A DNA stretch of 55,859 nt from an uncultured Clostridium sp. (GTDB lineage Bacteria; Bacillota; Clostridia; TANB77; CAG-508), in NCBI GenBank assembly GCA_947648495.1, contig CANSOA010000002.1, positions 230,250-286,108 of the forward strand, given 5' to 3'. This document shows, in pieces, positions 11,604 to 23,100 of the stretch. Within the stretch, counting starts at the first letter, position 1; each line of letters begins with the position of its first letter. The translations under genes and the position numbers were made by a program. A model generated the notes under the pieces. The model was not told the DNA's origin. It did not search any database and saw only the letters and a list, made by a program, of their open reading frames with translations.

Positions 11604-11638
11604 TGTACCAAAAGAGCACGGTGCCCCGTGCCCGTACA
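11604..11638. repeat. Palindromic REP-like element between the WG gene and acpS
   Basis: Nested inverted repeats: outer TGTAC...GTACA and inner GCACGG-TGCC-CCGTGC. It is the most GC-rich spot in the neighbourhood and has no T run, so it is not a typical terminator. It is unrelated in sequence to the GGGGACGGGGAC repeats elsewhere in the window. It could be a mobile short palindrome or an mRNA stability element inside the operon. Confidence 0.55.
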
Positions 11639-11643
11639 TTGGA

Positions 11644-13158
11644 CTATTTGGTATATACATTTAAATTTAGATCTTTGCTTAAATACCAAGTATCGATAAA
11701 ATCAACATATAAATGTTCGTCCAAATTGAAGCTTGGTGCTACAACAACTGTTCCATCTGATTTTAAATTTCCCCAAACTCCATCTTTCTTGACAGCGCAA
11801 AATCCAAATCGATTCTGTTCTTTAGCATCATCATAAATGCAATCTACAATTCTATCACCATTTTTGTTTTCATAACCATATTTTCCATTCTCTTTTACTA
11901 AAAATAACGTATTCGTCACCAAAACTTCTTGACTTTTCTTTTTTTCAAACTTAAAATTATAATACTGATATTCCTCGCCTTCTCTTACTCGAACATAGCC
12001 ATTTTCCAAATTCAATTCCGATACAATTACATCTTTTAATACCACATTAAATTTTCTGTCAATTAAATCCGTTTTATAATTTTGTTTTTCAGCTTCTATA
12101 AAATCGGCTGTTTTCATGTATTCCATAGAAGTATATGTAAAATCAACTAACGTATCATTCGTCATAGAAACTACACCATAAAGACCATTCTTCTTGGCAA
12201 TATAGTAGGTTTCATATAAATATCTCAAATCTTCATATTCATTTTTAATGACATTGGTTCCGTCGATTTTCAGCACGCCATACAAACCTTTTACCGTTGT
12301 TGTCAAATATTCGCCATTGATTTCATGAATATCATCAAATCCAGATTCTAGTTTGACTTCACCTGTACTGCTCACCAATTTTGTTTTTCCTGCTTCTACA
12401 ACTGCATAATATCCATTTGAAGTAACTCTTTTGATGCCTTCATATATTGGCTCAAAAATACGCTTCGCATCAGCACTAATGATGCCATATTTTCCATTTT
12501 TACTCACAATATAGCCATTTTCATAGGTTTTTGTCAAGGTAGCAATTTCAGTATATTCTGGCTGAATAATTACCTCTCCCATGCTCGTATTTACTAAACC
12601 TTTTTGCCCATTTTTTTCAATGATGATATTTTTTTCAATTCCTTCTAATGCATAAATATTATCATATTCTGGATTTAAAATCAATTTTCCATTAAAATCA
12701 ATTAAGCCATATTTCCCATCTTGTTCAAATTTCAAAATATTATTTTCATACCAAATATTTTTCCCATCAGAATTTTCAATGGCTTGAATTTTGTTATAAT
12801 TCGTCAATATTTCAGAGCCATCTTTATTCACCACTTTTGTGTGATACTCTTCTTTTTCATAATCTACATCATAAGTACAAATGAACAAATCCTTGTTTTT
12901 GTCTGGTACAACAACCATTTCATCATACGTGTTATTGACAATTAATTTTCCCGTATTGTCAATTACCCCCCATTTTTGATTTGTATATACGGGGAAAAAC
13001 GTTTCTACTGTACTTACTTCTTTTGTCAATTTTACATTAGACAGCAATTTTTTGATAGAAATCACAAACATAATGATTACAATAATTGCTAGCACCGTTG
13101 CTACAACTTTTTTGATATTCAATTTAGGTTCATCATCATATCTTCTTCCTCTGCTCAT
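11644..13158 (-). CDS. Membrane-anchored WG-repeat protein
   Basis: A 504-aa protein with one N-terminal transmembrane helix (about 16-36, basic cytoplasmic tail) and an external domain of roughly nine WG beta repeats. Examples are QKWGVIDNTGKLIV, GKYGLIDFNGKLIL, GKYGIISADAKRIF, GLYGVLKIDGTNVI, GKYGYENKNGDRIV and GVWGNLKSDGTVVV. The repeats probably form a binding surface; the ligand is unknown. ATG 13158 has AGGAGGT upstream and follows spoIIE by 19 bases, so it is likely co-transcribed and may be sporulation-associated (inference from position only). Confidence 0.85.
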   Translation of the reverse strand: MSRGRRYDDEPKLNIKKVVATVLAIIVIIMFVISIKKLLSNVKLTKEVSTVETFFPVYTNQKWGVIDNTGKLIVNNTYDEMVVVPDKNKDLFICTYDVDYEKEEYHTKVVNKDGSEILTNYNKIQAIENSDGKNIWYENNILKFEQDGKYGLIDFNGKLILNPEYDNIYALEGIEKNIIIEKNGQKGLVNTSMGEVIIQPEYTEIATLTKTYENGYIVSKNGKYGIISADAKRIFEPIYEGIKRVTSNGYYAVVEAGKTKLVSSTGEVKLESGFDDIHEINGEYLTTTVKGLYGVLKIDGTNVIKNEYEDLRYLYETYYIAKKNGLYGVVSMTNDTLVDFTYTSMEYMKTADFIEAEKQNYKTDLIDRKFNVVLKDVIVSELNLENGYVRVREGEEYQYYNFKFEKKKSQEVLVTNTLFLVKENGKYGYENKNGDRIVDCIYDDAKEQNRFGFCAVKKDGVWGNLKSDGTVVVAPSFNLDEHLYVDFIDTWYLSKDLNLNVYTK

Positions 13159-13177
13159 TTCTACCTCCTACTTTGCT

Positions 13178-15569
13178 CTATTTCTTTTTTACCACTTTTG
13201 CAATAATGACTGTAATATCGTCTTTTGCCATTCCGAAACTATTATCAATCGCCTCTGCCACAATCAAATCAGCCACTTTTTGAACATTGGTTGTGCTAAT
13301 ATTTCGTATATATTCTTCAATCCAATCTGGTTTTACTTCATTTTGGGCTTCCAACAAACCATCACTACACATAATGATAATATCACCATCAGCCACACTT
13401 ATTGTCTGGACTTCTAATTCTGCTTTTTCTGTCATGCCAACAGGCATTGTCCTAGTGCTCATAACTCGTACATTTTTACGATTTTTGATATACGTATTGC
13501 AGGCTCCACTTTTTGCCATTTTGACATTTCCTGTGTATAAATCCAAAATTGCAAAATCCAAAGTAGCATACATATCTTGGTCTGTATTAAAATTGACAGA
13601 ATCATTGATAAAATTAATCAATTCATCATCATCAAATCCATTTGTCAACATATCCTCTAGCATTTTAATTGCTAATTTGCTACTTTCTCTAGCCTTTCTG
13701 CCAGTTCCCATTCCATCACTAATGGCTAATAAATATTTGCCATCTTTTAATTTCATTTGCAAATTGCAATCTCCCGAAACCGTGCTTTTTTCCTTTGTTA
13801 CTTTACTACTTCCAATTTGCAATACATATTTATCTTCGCTCATATAGGTTTGTACATAATTTTCTGCTTTTTCATCTTTGGCAAATACCATTTTAGAACC
13901 TAAACTTTTAGTCAATATACTTGCAATATTTGCAATATATTGTTTATCTTTAACCTTTTCATTAGCAAAAGCAATTTCTACCATATATTTTCCATTTTTA
14001 GCTTGTCTAATTTCAATTGAAATCGTATTTTGATACTTGTTTTTTAGTAAAACAAGAATTTCCTTTTCTTTAGCACTAAACTTCGTTTTAACGCTATTGC
14101 TATCCGTTTTAAGGCTATTTTTAATCGCTTCTGAAATATCTTCAAATCCTTTTTTCATGTTTTTCAACGTTTTATTTTTTTCTTGCTTTTTCGTAATCTC
14201 AATTTGCAACATTTTATACGAGCGATTAATGATTTTTATCACTTCTTGCAAATCATTTTTTATCGCCAAATCTTGCATAATAATGTAATTATTATGATTT
14301 TTAAAAATCTCAATTAAATCATTTTCCAACAAAATATCATTCATTTGTAACGCCTGATAAATATCATCTGCAACATGATTTTCTTCATTTACAATATCTT
14401 CACAAAACATATTATATGAAACTTCTTCTAAATTGCCAAACAAAATGTCCTTGAAATTCTCAAGCAAATCTCCCATTTCTTCTGGCTTGTCAACCACCAT
14501 TTCAGAAATGGTCGTAGAAATATGGCTTAATTTTTCAATCATTTCTTCATTTTGCGCCAATCGGTTTTCGCCCAAATCACTCAATAATTTACTTTTTCCA
14601 ACCAAATCCTCAATTTCAATTTTAATCTGATTTGGCACAAACAAAAGCCCCAATGCAGCGATAAATATTTCTCTAAAATAAACAATTTTTATCGTATCAC
14701 CATTTGTCAAATAAATCAGCAAACTATTTCCCAACATAAATCCAACAATGACACCAATTTTTCCAAATCGATTCAGCAAACCAGCCAAAATTCCACTCAC
14801 CGCAAATACCGCAATTTGCAAACCATCTTGTAACTCAATCATAGAAATGACTAATCCCATGCTTAATCCCGTCGTACAACCAACTAACATCCCATTTTTC
14901 CAGCCCAATAACATAATGAAAAACACGATAATAATATTACTCAAATGCAACTCAAATACCGTTACCTGATTTAAAATCATGCTCGCAATACCAATCATAA
15001 TGCTAGCACCGATTAATTCTTCTAAAGTAAAAGCTTTCTTAATTCTCCAATCTTTTATAACAGCTAGTCCGATTTACAAATATCTTATAAAAAACATACG
15101 TAAGAGCCGATGCAACGAGCGCCATAAATACATCATATGTAAGAACAATTCCTCGTATATTTTGAAAAAAAGATACCAAAAAACATGCGAAAAATAATCG
15201 TTTGCCTGTTTTAAGCAATTCATTTCTTTCCTCAACTGCCACTTTTGGCTTAAAAACAAGAACCAAAGCGAAATATACAATCGAACTCAATACAAAATTC
15301 AAAAACGAACTCATACCATTTCCGACCAAAGTTCCAATCATCGCGCAAAGTAATACACCAAATACAGGAACCCCACTACTCAAAGTCGCAGCGACCATAG
15401 CAAGTCCAAAAGGAGCTATCTCCTCTTCAATAGACAACATGGAAACCAAAAAAGTTAATACCATCAACATGACATTTTGTACTTTTAAAAATTCCTTAAC
15501 AATCAAATGAACCTTGCTTGTTTTTATACTTTCTCGTTCTTCTACATTTTCTGTTATATTTTGAAACAT
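13178..15569 (-). CDS. spoIIE: Stage II sporulation protein E (PP2C phosphatase), one +1 shift at CGG
   Basis: SpoIIE dephosphorylates SpoIIAA at the asymmetric septum and so activates sigma F in the forespore. The restored protein is about 796 aa, near the usual length of about 830. It has many transmembrane segments (about 30-300), a central regulatory part (about 310-560) and a C-terminal PP2C domain with DGMGTGRKA, SGACN, DGDIIIMCSDGL and AKDDITV. The frame breaks at CGG 15069-15071 within the membrane region; skipping the C joins FVN to GLAVIKDWRIKKAF and leads on to EELIGAS. Without the shift the product would be a 176-aa membrane fragment. Spo0A-box-like sites lie upstream. Confidence 0.92.
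15069..15071 (-). other. Apparent +1 recoding site, CGG-A (spoIIE)
   Basis: In-frame minus-strand CGG after AAT. The zero frame ends at a TAA at 15039-15041. Skipping the C (15071) reads AAT-GGA-CTA and runs through the rest of SpoIIE to 13178. Confidence 0.85.
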
Positions 15570-15637
15570 CCTTAACCACCTCTACTTTTTTCTATTTACT
15601 TGATGATTTCTATTAAATCATGAAATCAAAAATTTTT

Positions 15638-15645
15638 TTGTCGAT
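15638..15645. promoter_or_regulatory. Spo0A box-like site upstream of spoIIE
   Basis: TTGTCGAT, a 7 of 8 match to the Spo0A box TTGTCGAA, about 70 bases upstream of the spoIIE start. spoIIE is a known direct Spo0A target in Bacillus subtilis. Confidence 0.55.
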
Positions 15646-15754
15646 TTATCCAGTAAATATCAAAAAAGTCTTCTACAATTTGTGATAATTTTTTATTTAT
15701 TTTATTACATTTTTCCTAAAAACACAAGTATTAATTTTAAAAATGACAAAAAAA

Positions 15755-15762
15755 TTGTCGAA
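15755..15762. promoter_or_regulatory. Spo0A box (perfect match)
   Basis: TTGTCGAA, identical to the Spo0A box core. It lies 186 bases upstream of the spoIIE start and 45 bases upstream of the -35 element of the divergent small gene, so it could act on either. The rest of the 314-base intergenic region (15570-15883) is AT-rich and shows only the promoter at 15808. Confidence 0.6.
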
Positions 15763-15807
15763 GTTTAAAATTTTCAGCAAAATTTAGGTTTTTTTGCCAG
15801 CGAACAA

Positions 15808-15836
15808 TTGACATAACTTCCAAAATGTGGTATAAT
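15808..15836 (+). promoter_or_regulatory. Perfect consensus sigma-A promoter
   Basis: TTGACA (15808-15813), 17-bp spacer, TATAAT (15831-15836), 47 bases before the ATG at 15884. Such a match predicts strong vegetative transcription. Confidence 0.85.
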
Positions 15837-15883
15837 AAAAGTATAGAAGCTATTTGAATTTTACAACATGGAGGTGAGATATT

Positions 15884-16171
15884 ATGACAGGTCGCGAAAT
15901 CTTTGAGAAATTCACCCACGAAGTTGCCTTTTGCTTGCGAGCAGAGGAATTTGCAGAACAAAATCAGTTAGACGTCTTCGATACGGAAGACGAAGCTACT
16001 GAATTTCTTACATTATATGGTTGTTTATTAAAATCTAAAAATCAGCCATACAATGAAGAGCAATATCTGCTAGACTATGTCGAACTAAATGCGCAACTAA
16101 AGGAAACAGCCTACTTTAGGTTAGGGCAAAAACTCTATCGGGTTACAAAAAATACTTGCTCTGCCGAGTAA
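15884..16171 (+). CDS. Small acidic protein of unknown function
   Basis: A 95-aa protein that I do not recognise. It is acidic and probably helical, with no signal peptide or membrane segment. It looks like a real gene: perfect promoter, strong ribosome binding site (GGAGGTGA, 7 bases before ATG) and a terminator right after the stop. It contains an in-frame CGG (16139-16141, codon 86, LYRVTK) followed by G. A +1 shift there would run the frame through the terminator stem, so ordinary reading of CGG fits better here. It is one of two such exceptions. Confidence 0.75.
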   Translation: MTGREIFEKFTHEVAFCLRAEEFAEQNQLDVFDTEDEATEFLTLYGCLLKSKNQPYNEEQYLLDYVELNAQLKETAYFRLGQKLYRVTKNTCSAE

Positions 16172-16215
16172 AAAAAGAACCGTTTGCTGTAAGTTAAGCA
16201 AACGGTTTCTTTTTT
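16172..16215. terminator. Bidirectional Rho-independent terminator
   Basis: AAGAACCGTTTGCT, 8-base loop, AGCAAACGGTTTCTT and a T run; A and T runs occur on both flanks. It sits between the convergent small gene and the last gene of the surface-protein block. Confidence 0.9.
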
Positions 16216-16217
16216 TC

Positions 16218-17075
16218 TTATCTTTCGTTATCTTCCATAACAACTTTATAGGCTTTTCCACCTTTTAAAGCATTGCTCTCATCAACTAGTCTTTGTTTCC
16301 TATCAATTTCTGCTAATTGAAGTTCATTTATTTTTGCATTTTTTTGTTCTAAAGTCAGTTTAGGATCTTTCATTATATTATCTATAACCAACTGACTAAC
16401 CTTATAGGCTTCAACCATTTTTTGTTTTTTCGGTGTAAATTCTCCTCCTTTTTCCAATCCTAATCTTTTAAACGCTTCCGACACATTTAGTGGTGTTTCT
16501 TCTAAAACTCCTGCTGCATAATGTACAATATTATCCGTTTTTTCAAATCTACTATTAAATTTATTCATCATTTCTGTACTTTTATATCTTCGAAATGATG
16601 CTTGCGCTTTATCAAATTGCTCTTCCTTTAAATCATAATGCACAAGCGCTACATCTTTTAATTTTAGTTTTTCATTAACATCTCTAACTGCTGCATACAA
16701 TGATAAATTTTCAATCACTGATACATCCGATAAGTCGGAGGGTTTAAAATCTTTATCATCCTGTGTTTCATAAATAATATCGCTAACTGCTTTTCTGCCC
16801 GCTTGAGTCGTAATATCGGTTAAATCTATATTCGGATTTTCCTTTTTAATAGTAGCAATTTCAGAAGTAAGTTTTTGGAATCTTTCCATTATATCTTTGT
16901 CCTCTATTCCTGCTTCTTCATATAATTGCTTTATTTTCTTCTTTGAGAGCCCACCTTGCTTAGATTGTTCAAATATTTCTAATTCTTTTAAATAAGTCTG
17001 ATATCGCTCATATGATTTTAATACATCTTTATCTCTTATTCTCTCTTTTATTATACTCTTACTTACTTTTCTCAT
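16218..17075 (-). CDS. Hydrophilic helical (coiled-coil-like) protein of unknown function
   Basis: A 285-aa, highly charged, Lys/Glu-rich protein with long predicted helices and no signal peptide or membrane segment. I do not recognise the family. ATG 17075 has GGAAG 8 bases upstream; ATG 17081, two codons earlier, is also possible. It follows the 2146-aa surface protein gene with a 12-bp perfect hairpin between them and is the last gene before the terminator, so it may be co-transcribed with the surface proteins. A role in their export or assembly would be speculation. No in-frame CGG. Confidence 0.75.
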   Translation of the reverse strand: MRKVSKSIIKERIRDKDVLKSYERYQTYLKELEIFEQSKQGGLSKKKIKQLYEEAGIEDKDIMERFQKLTSEIATIKKENPNIDLTDITTQAGRKAVSDIIYETQDDKDFKPSDLSDVSVIENLSLYAAVRDVNEKLKLKDVALVHYDLKEEQFDKAQASFRRYKSTEMMNKFNSRFEKTDNIVHYAAGVLEETPLNVSEAFKRLGLEKGGEFTPKKQKMVEAYKVSQLVIDNIMKDPKLTLEQKNAKINELQLAEIDRKQRLVDESNALKGGKAYKVVMEDNER

Positions 17076-17110
17076 GTACATCACTTCCTTCACACTTTTG
17101 TAAATTAACC

Positions 17111-17144
17111 TTGTAGGATAAACCTTTCAAAATTTATCCTACAA
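17111..17144. repeat. Perfect 12-bp inverted repeat between the surface gene and the 285-aa gene
   Basis: TTGTAGGATAAA, 10-base loop, TTTATCCTACAA. There is no T run on the minus-strand 3' side, so it is not a simple terminator. An RNA processing or stabilising stem that changes the expression ratio of the two genes is plausible. Confidence 0.6.
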
Positions 17145-17151
17145 ATCATTG

Positions 17152-20100
17152 TTATTTCAAAATTCTCTTCTTAATCACTACAATTCCACCTGCAACAACG
17201 GCTAAACCTAATGTAATGCTTCCTAATACTTGCAATCTCCATGTTGATAGCTCGCTACCAAATGGTGGTGATAAAGTAATGACTTCTGTTGCACTGGTGT
17301 CTCTTTCATATTGCATACCTGCACTAACAGTTCCATCTGCTTTCATAATGTTTTTATCTATCAATGCTTGGGCTGGCACTTGATTTCCTACAATCGTTAA
17401 TTCATCACGTCTACCAACTTTGTTGTTGTATTTGATAATTTCAGCAATATTATCAATTTGTAAATCATCGGAATCCCCTGCTACTTCTCTGGTGATTGTC
17501 AAGTTCATCGATGCCATAAATTTTCCTTGTTCTGCTTCTTGTGGTGTTAGTTCAATAATAAATCCGCTATTATTTAATGTACTTTCTGTACTATCCACAC
17601 TTACTACCAAATTGTTGATATTTTCTGTTTGATAACGAATTTCTTTATCGTCCAAAACAATGTCTTCTCCATTTTGCTCTGTAACAATTTCAGGTTTCAC
17701 CATACTCTTCAATTCCGTTGCTGTTACATTACTCCAGCTTGTATCTGTTGTAGCATTTTGTTGTCCGCTAAATCTTGCATCATTATCAATGTAATCTACT
17801 AATTGTCTTACGGTGCTTGTTACAACTTTATCCTCTGGATCTCCATCTTCACCATAATAGTAGATGCTTCCTACGTATTGACCGAATGTGGTAGGGTTTT
17901 TTAGGCTATTTCCTTCTTTTTCATAACTTGCAAGTTCTGTTTTTAACGTATCACATGCTTGTGCAAAAGCGATTGGGTCTTCTTTGTAGTCCATTTCTGC
18001 TAACTTACCTGTTCGATCGACTTCACCTGTATTTAATACCGTAAATCTGTATTTTACTGTAATCGTTGTTCCATCTAAAATTCTTGAATCAACATTGATG
18101 TAGCGGAAACCTTGATTGGTTGCTTTGTCTCTGTTTAGAGCTTGTAAATTATCAATTCCATATGAATTTTCTTCATCTAAATCAACTTTGGCTACTATTT
18201 TTCCATCTTCTGTTATTTGATACTCAATCGTATATTTTGCATCCATAATCGTATTTTCATCAGAAGTTGTTATTATGATTTCTTCGATTTGTTTATCTAA
18301 CGTCAATTGCGTTGTTGGTCTTTCTTCTAAACCGAAATCTACATTTTTCACTTCATATTGATAGCCTTCATTACTGTCTTTACCGTCGTATACCGATGGT
18401 TCGATATTCATATCTAACTTAGGTGTCATAGCAACCATGTAATATTTTCCTTGATCCTTTTCGCCTTTGAATAATTCGTCTCGATATTCTGCCATGACAA
18501 CGTTATTTTCATACGTTATCTCTCTTGAAGCAGATACCACTTGCAATCTTCGTACTTCGTTATCGAAAGCAGAGTTGTGATGATCTGCGCTGGCACTTGT
18601 TGCATCCATATCTAAATATTTAGAAGGTTCCACATATTTATCATTTTCCGCATCTTTTACAATGGCTCTGTATTTCGTTGATTTGAAGTCTTGTCCATTA
18701 TAATAGGTTGCTTCCTCGTCGTAGTATTTTGCGGTTTCAATTTTTTTATCTCCGTAAGTGAATTTTACAACAAAATCACCTGCTGGAACAAAATTAAATA
18801 CATATTTACCTTCGTCAGCGGTTAAAGTCGTGCTGTCAAATCCACTGATTTGTTCAATTGTATTGTCATTCAACGCTTCCAGTTTTTGGTTGGTTGGCCA
18901 AATATAATCATATTCTGTATAACTTCCGTCTGCATTTTGCACCATGACTTTTTCGACTAATTCGGTAGTCAAATCTTTGATTGGTTTTTCATCATCTTGC
19001 ATGATACCATCACCAACTTTTTGGTTATATTCCGGATTTTCTGTGTCCTTTTCTTTGCTTTTATCCTCCCAAACTAAACCTTCTACGGTTCTGTCAGAAG
19101 CAATTAAGTCCACTAAAATTCTTGGAGCAGCGAATGTATCGTCTTCATACCATGCTTTGGTGTTATAGGCTGGAAGATTGACATTGCTTGGAGCTGAATC
19201 TCTGTCTATTTTTCCAGCATAATTTGTGGTTCCTGCAAAGTAAGTTGAATAACTTCCGATTTCTGCTACATTGCATTTTTGCCCTAAGATAATCGCTCTT
19301 TTTGCTTCGTTGCTATTTTCTTTTCTTACCTTAAAAGTCACTCTAATTTCTTTTGCTTCTCCTGATGCTAACGGAATTTCTAAGCCATTTGCTGTCATTT
19401 TATTGTAAACAATATTGTTGCCATTTGCGTCTTTGTCAGAACCTTTGATTCCTTCTTTTATATTATTCCATTTTTCTGCATAATCCGAAGCATCAGCAAC
19501 TTTTACTTGGTTATTGACAGGTTCTTGTTTTCCGCCAATTGTTTGTGTTTTTAAATATTTGCTTTCTTCTGCTTTGACTAACTCAAAACTGTTATCATAG
19601 TAATCGTCAATGCTGTTGATGATGACATCATAGTCAGATGAACTGTTTTCTAGTTTTATTTTGTAAGTTAGATAAATATCCATTTCCATGTCGTTAATAT
19701 TATCTTTTTTCAAAACGTCTCTGTAGAAGTTCGTTAATGCGTCATATACGGTGCTGTCAGATTCATACATATCTGCTCGGTAGTAATAATCAGTTCGATA
19801 TAAACCTAATTTATAATTAGCCGTTTCTGGATTTACTACATAAATATCTTTATCTAATGAATCCACTTTTTCTTCTGTCAAATCATAATTTCCACTATAA
19901 TTATATTGATACATTTTTTCGTTTACAATCACTTTTGCATTGTCTAATTTTTTCGTTAATAAAATGTCTGCTGAAGGTCTCTCTTTCAAACCTAGATTGA
20001 TATTTAAACAATAATTGTAAACAGCTACATAACTATATTTATGATGAGCGCCATTTTCATCAATATAGTGATCCACATCGGCTAAGGCACTTCCATCACG

Positions 20101-23100
20101 GTCACTTTTGTCAAATGGGAACGTTAGATTTCCTTCTGATGTTCTTGCTTTTGCTTTGAAAATGTCTAATACTCTTCCCTCGTCATTGGTTGTTTTGACT
20201 TTTGATATTGTAGGATATTCCGTTCCTTTATTTTCAGAAGTATAACTTATTTCTGCTTGGGTTCCGTCTGTAAATTGAGCAATACCAGTTGTATCACCAT
20301 TTGCGTTAATTTCTGTTTTACCTGAAACTTCGGCAATTATTTTTTGACCGTCTGGTACGGCTAGTGCCATCGAATCTTTGGCGTATTTGTCTTTGTCAAC
20401 GGTATCTGCATTTTTGTATTCGTTTGCTCTGCTTTCATTGCTTCCTTCATTTTTCTTCTTTTCTCCGTTTGAAGAAATTTGGTAAGATAAGAATTCGGTT
20501 GGTTCATAGGTTTGACCATCGTAAACAAATTCTACATCATATCCTACAGAATATCCTTGTTGTTCTTCCTCTTCTGAAAGCGCTGGCACACTAATTCTTG
20601 GCACTTCCCATTTACCATCTGATTTGGTAATAATTGGGAAAACTAATTCGTTGTTGTTTGTATCTTTGTAGGCTTGCGCAACCGTTCTGTCTATTTCTTC
20701 TCCAGCATTGTTATAAACCACTCTGTGAACCGTTACTTCTGCATTTTCTTTTAAGAAGTCTTTGCTGTTTTCGCCTTCATCAAAAACACCGTTTGGGGCA
20801 CTATAGTAGCCATTATCCGCTGTATTTTTGCCATCTAATGTTTGGTCTACCCATACAATACCTGACATGGTAAAGGTAAGATCAATCAAGGTTTCTGAAG
20901 GCAATTCGTTGATAATTGTTGCCTCAATAGTTTTACCGTCCATTAGGCTATGCCCTTCTGAATTGGTAGATTCATTTTCTAAGTCGCTGTAATGAATCGT
21001 TTTTAATCTCCAACCAGTTGGCAAGTTTTTCTCTGTTACTGTAAATGTAGGTGCTTTTGAGCCATACCAAACAACATCTTTTATTTCAAAATCCCAATTG
21101 CCATTGTCTGGTAATGATTTTGTAATCACTTTGGTAGAATTTTTATAGGTTTGTCCATCATGCACAAACGTTCCTGCAATCACAACTTCAATTTCAAATT
21201 TGGTTCCTTCTGCTTCTAAGGTTTCTTTGGTCAATTTTTCAGTTGTTTCAATATCTTTGATTACTCTAATACCACCAGAATGTTTTGTCATGTCATTGGT
21301 GAATTTAGTTTCTGTTAAATTGGTTGTTTCACCCTCTACTAAAGTACCTGTTATTTTATTGGTATTTTCTACTCTTCTTTTTGTTCCAGCTACGGTTTCT
21401 TCAATGGCACTTACTTCCACTTCTGCAGGATCCATGTTGATTTCTTCTACGGTATACTCTGGAGCTTCATTTGGGTCTTTCCAAGCAAAACCATATGGAC
21501 CTATTTTTTCTCCAGCTTTTACACCGAATACTTCAAACTCTACTATTCCGTTTTCTGTATTTTTTACCTTTTCAACCTTTATTTTAAAATCGAAAGTATC
21601 TTCTGTTACTTGACCTTCTTTTAATTCTTTTTCAACTGTCAAATAACTAATCTTATCTCCCGACGCATTTAATGCATTGACTTTTACTGTAGCACCATTT
21701 CCTTTTAAGTATCCTTTTGCTGGTGTGATAAGTGGTGAATATTTTTTGCTGTCTTCTGTTTCGATTTCAGAGATTTCATATTCTGGCCTTTTTTCTCCAT
21801 ACCAAACATATTCTTTTGAAATCCATGTATTTCCTGTTGTCGCACCTTTTGGCACTACAATCGTTGCTGTATCTATATCTTTTTGTCCATCTGGCATTGT
21901 AACGACTACGCTAAATTTGAAAATCTCGTCTTTTTCTGCTGGACTACTTACTGATTTTGAAAGTTCTATTTTATCTCGTTTTGGTGTCGTCATTTTGTTG
22001 ACAGCATTTATTTTTACTGTTTCATTATTTTGCAAACTTCCTTTTTGATTCTCAATCTTTTCTACTTTCCAACCGCTTTCCTCTGGCACTGGAATTTCTT
22101 CTACTTCATAGGTTGGAATTTCTTCTTTTTCGTCCCAACTATATGGACCTGCAAGCACACTTGAACCTGCTCTTACGGTTACATCGTCATATTCTACTTC
22201 ACCTGTGCTATGCGTGATTTTAATTCTAAAATCAAAATATTGATATTCTCCAAATTTGTCCTTTACTTCATCTGGCGTCATTTCTTTTCCATTTTCGTCT
22301 AACGCCTTTTTCTCAATTTTAATATTTCCTTGTGTTGCTCTTGCTTGAATTTTAGTTGTTTCATACCATCTTGCTGCTTTATCAGCCAATGCTAATGTTT
22401 GTGATTTTGCTGCTAAATTTTGTTTGGCTGCTTCAAAATACCAATAGTATTGAGTTGTTGTTTCGCCATCTTCATTGGTTATTGGCGTTGTTTGACATTT
22501 TACTTGCCATAAATATTGATTATAGGTTCCTGTTAATGTTTGATATTGCGCACCTGCAATCAAATATTTATAATCTACATCAATTCCTGTTAGCATGGTT
22601 GCATTTTGTATATAATCCATCTCTATGTAGAAAATTTCGTTACGATGTGGGAAGTCAGAAGCTTCTCGATTGCCTTCTGTCCATACAAATTTCCATTTAT
22701 CTCTTGGAACAGCATTTTTACTAGCGTCTGTGTAAATGTCAAATCCTGCAATCGCTCCGAAGTCATAATTGTTTGCTTTGGCTTCTACATAATTGATAGA
22801 AAATGGACCAATCATGTATTTGTTTGTTTTTTGATTATAACTTACTACAATATTTTTAGGGAATTTGTCTCCTGTTTTTTCTACTTTATTATTTCCTGTT
22901 ACAGTATTAAAGGAAAGCATTTTATCTGCTTTGATTTCTGGAAACTTAACGCTTACATTGGTTCCATCTTCAAATTGATGACTTTTGTCTACATACTTAC
23001 TTGGGTTTAAGACATCTGATCTGTTTTTAGCAATTTTTTGAATGAAGGTTTGATAAGCCGTTGCTTCTTTGTATATTTTTGAGTTGTTGCTTGCCCCTTG

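Noticed and set aside
16140..16205. +1 extension of the 95-aa protein after its CGG
   Set aside because: It would translate through the terminator stem into a low-complexity tail; the in-frame stop just before the terminator is the natural end.
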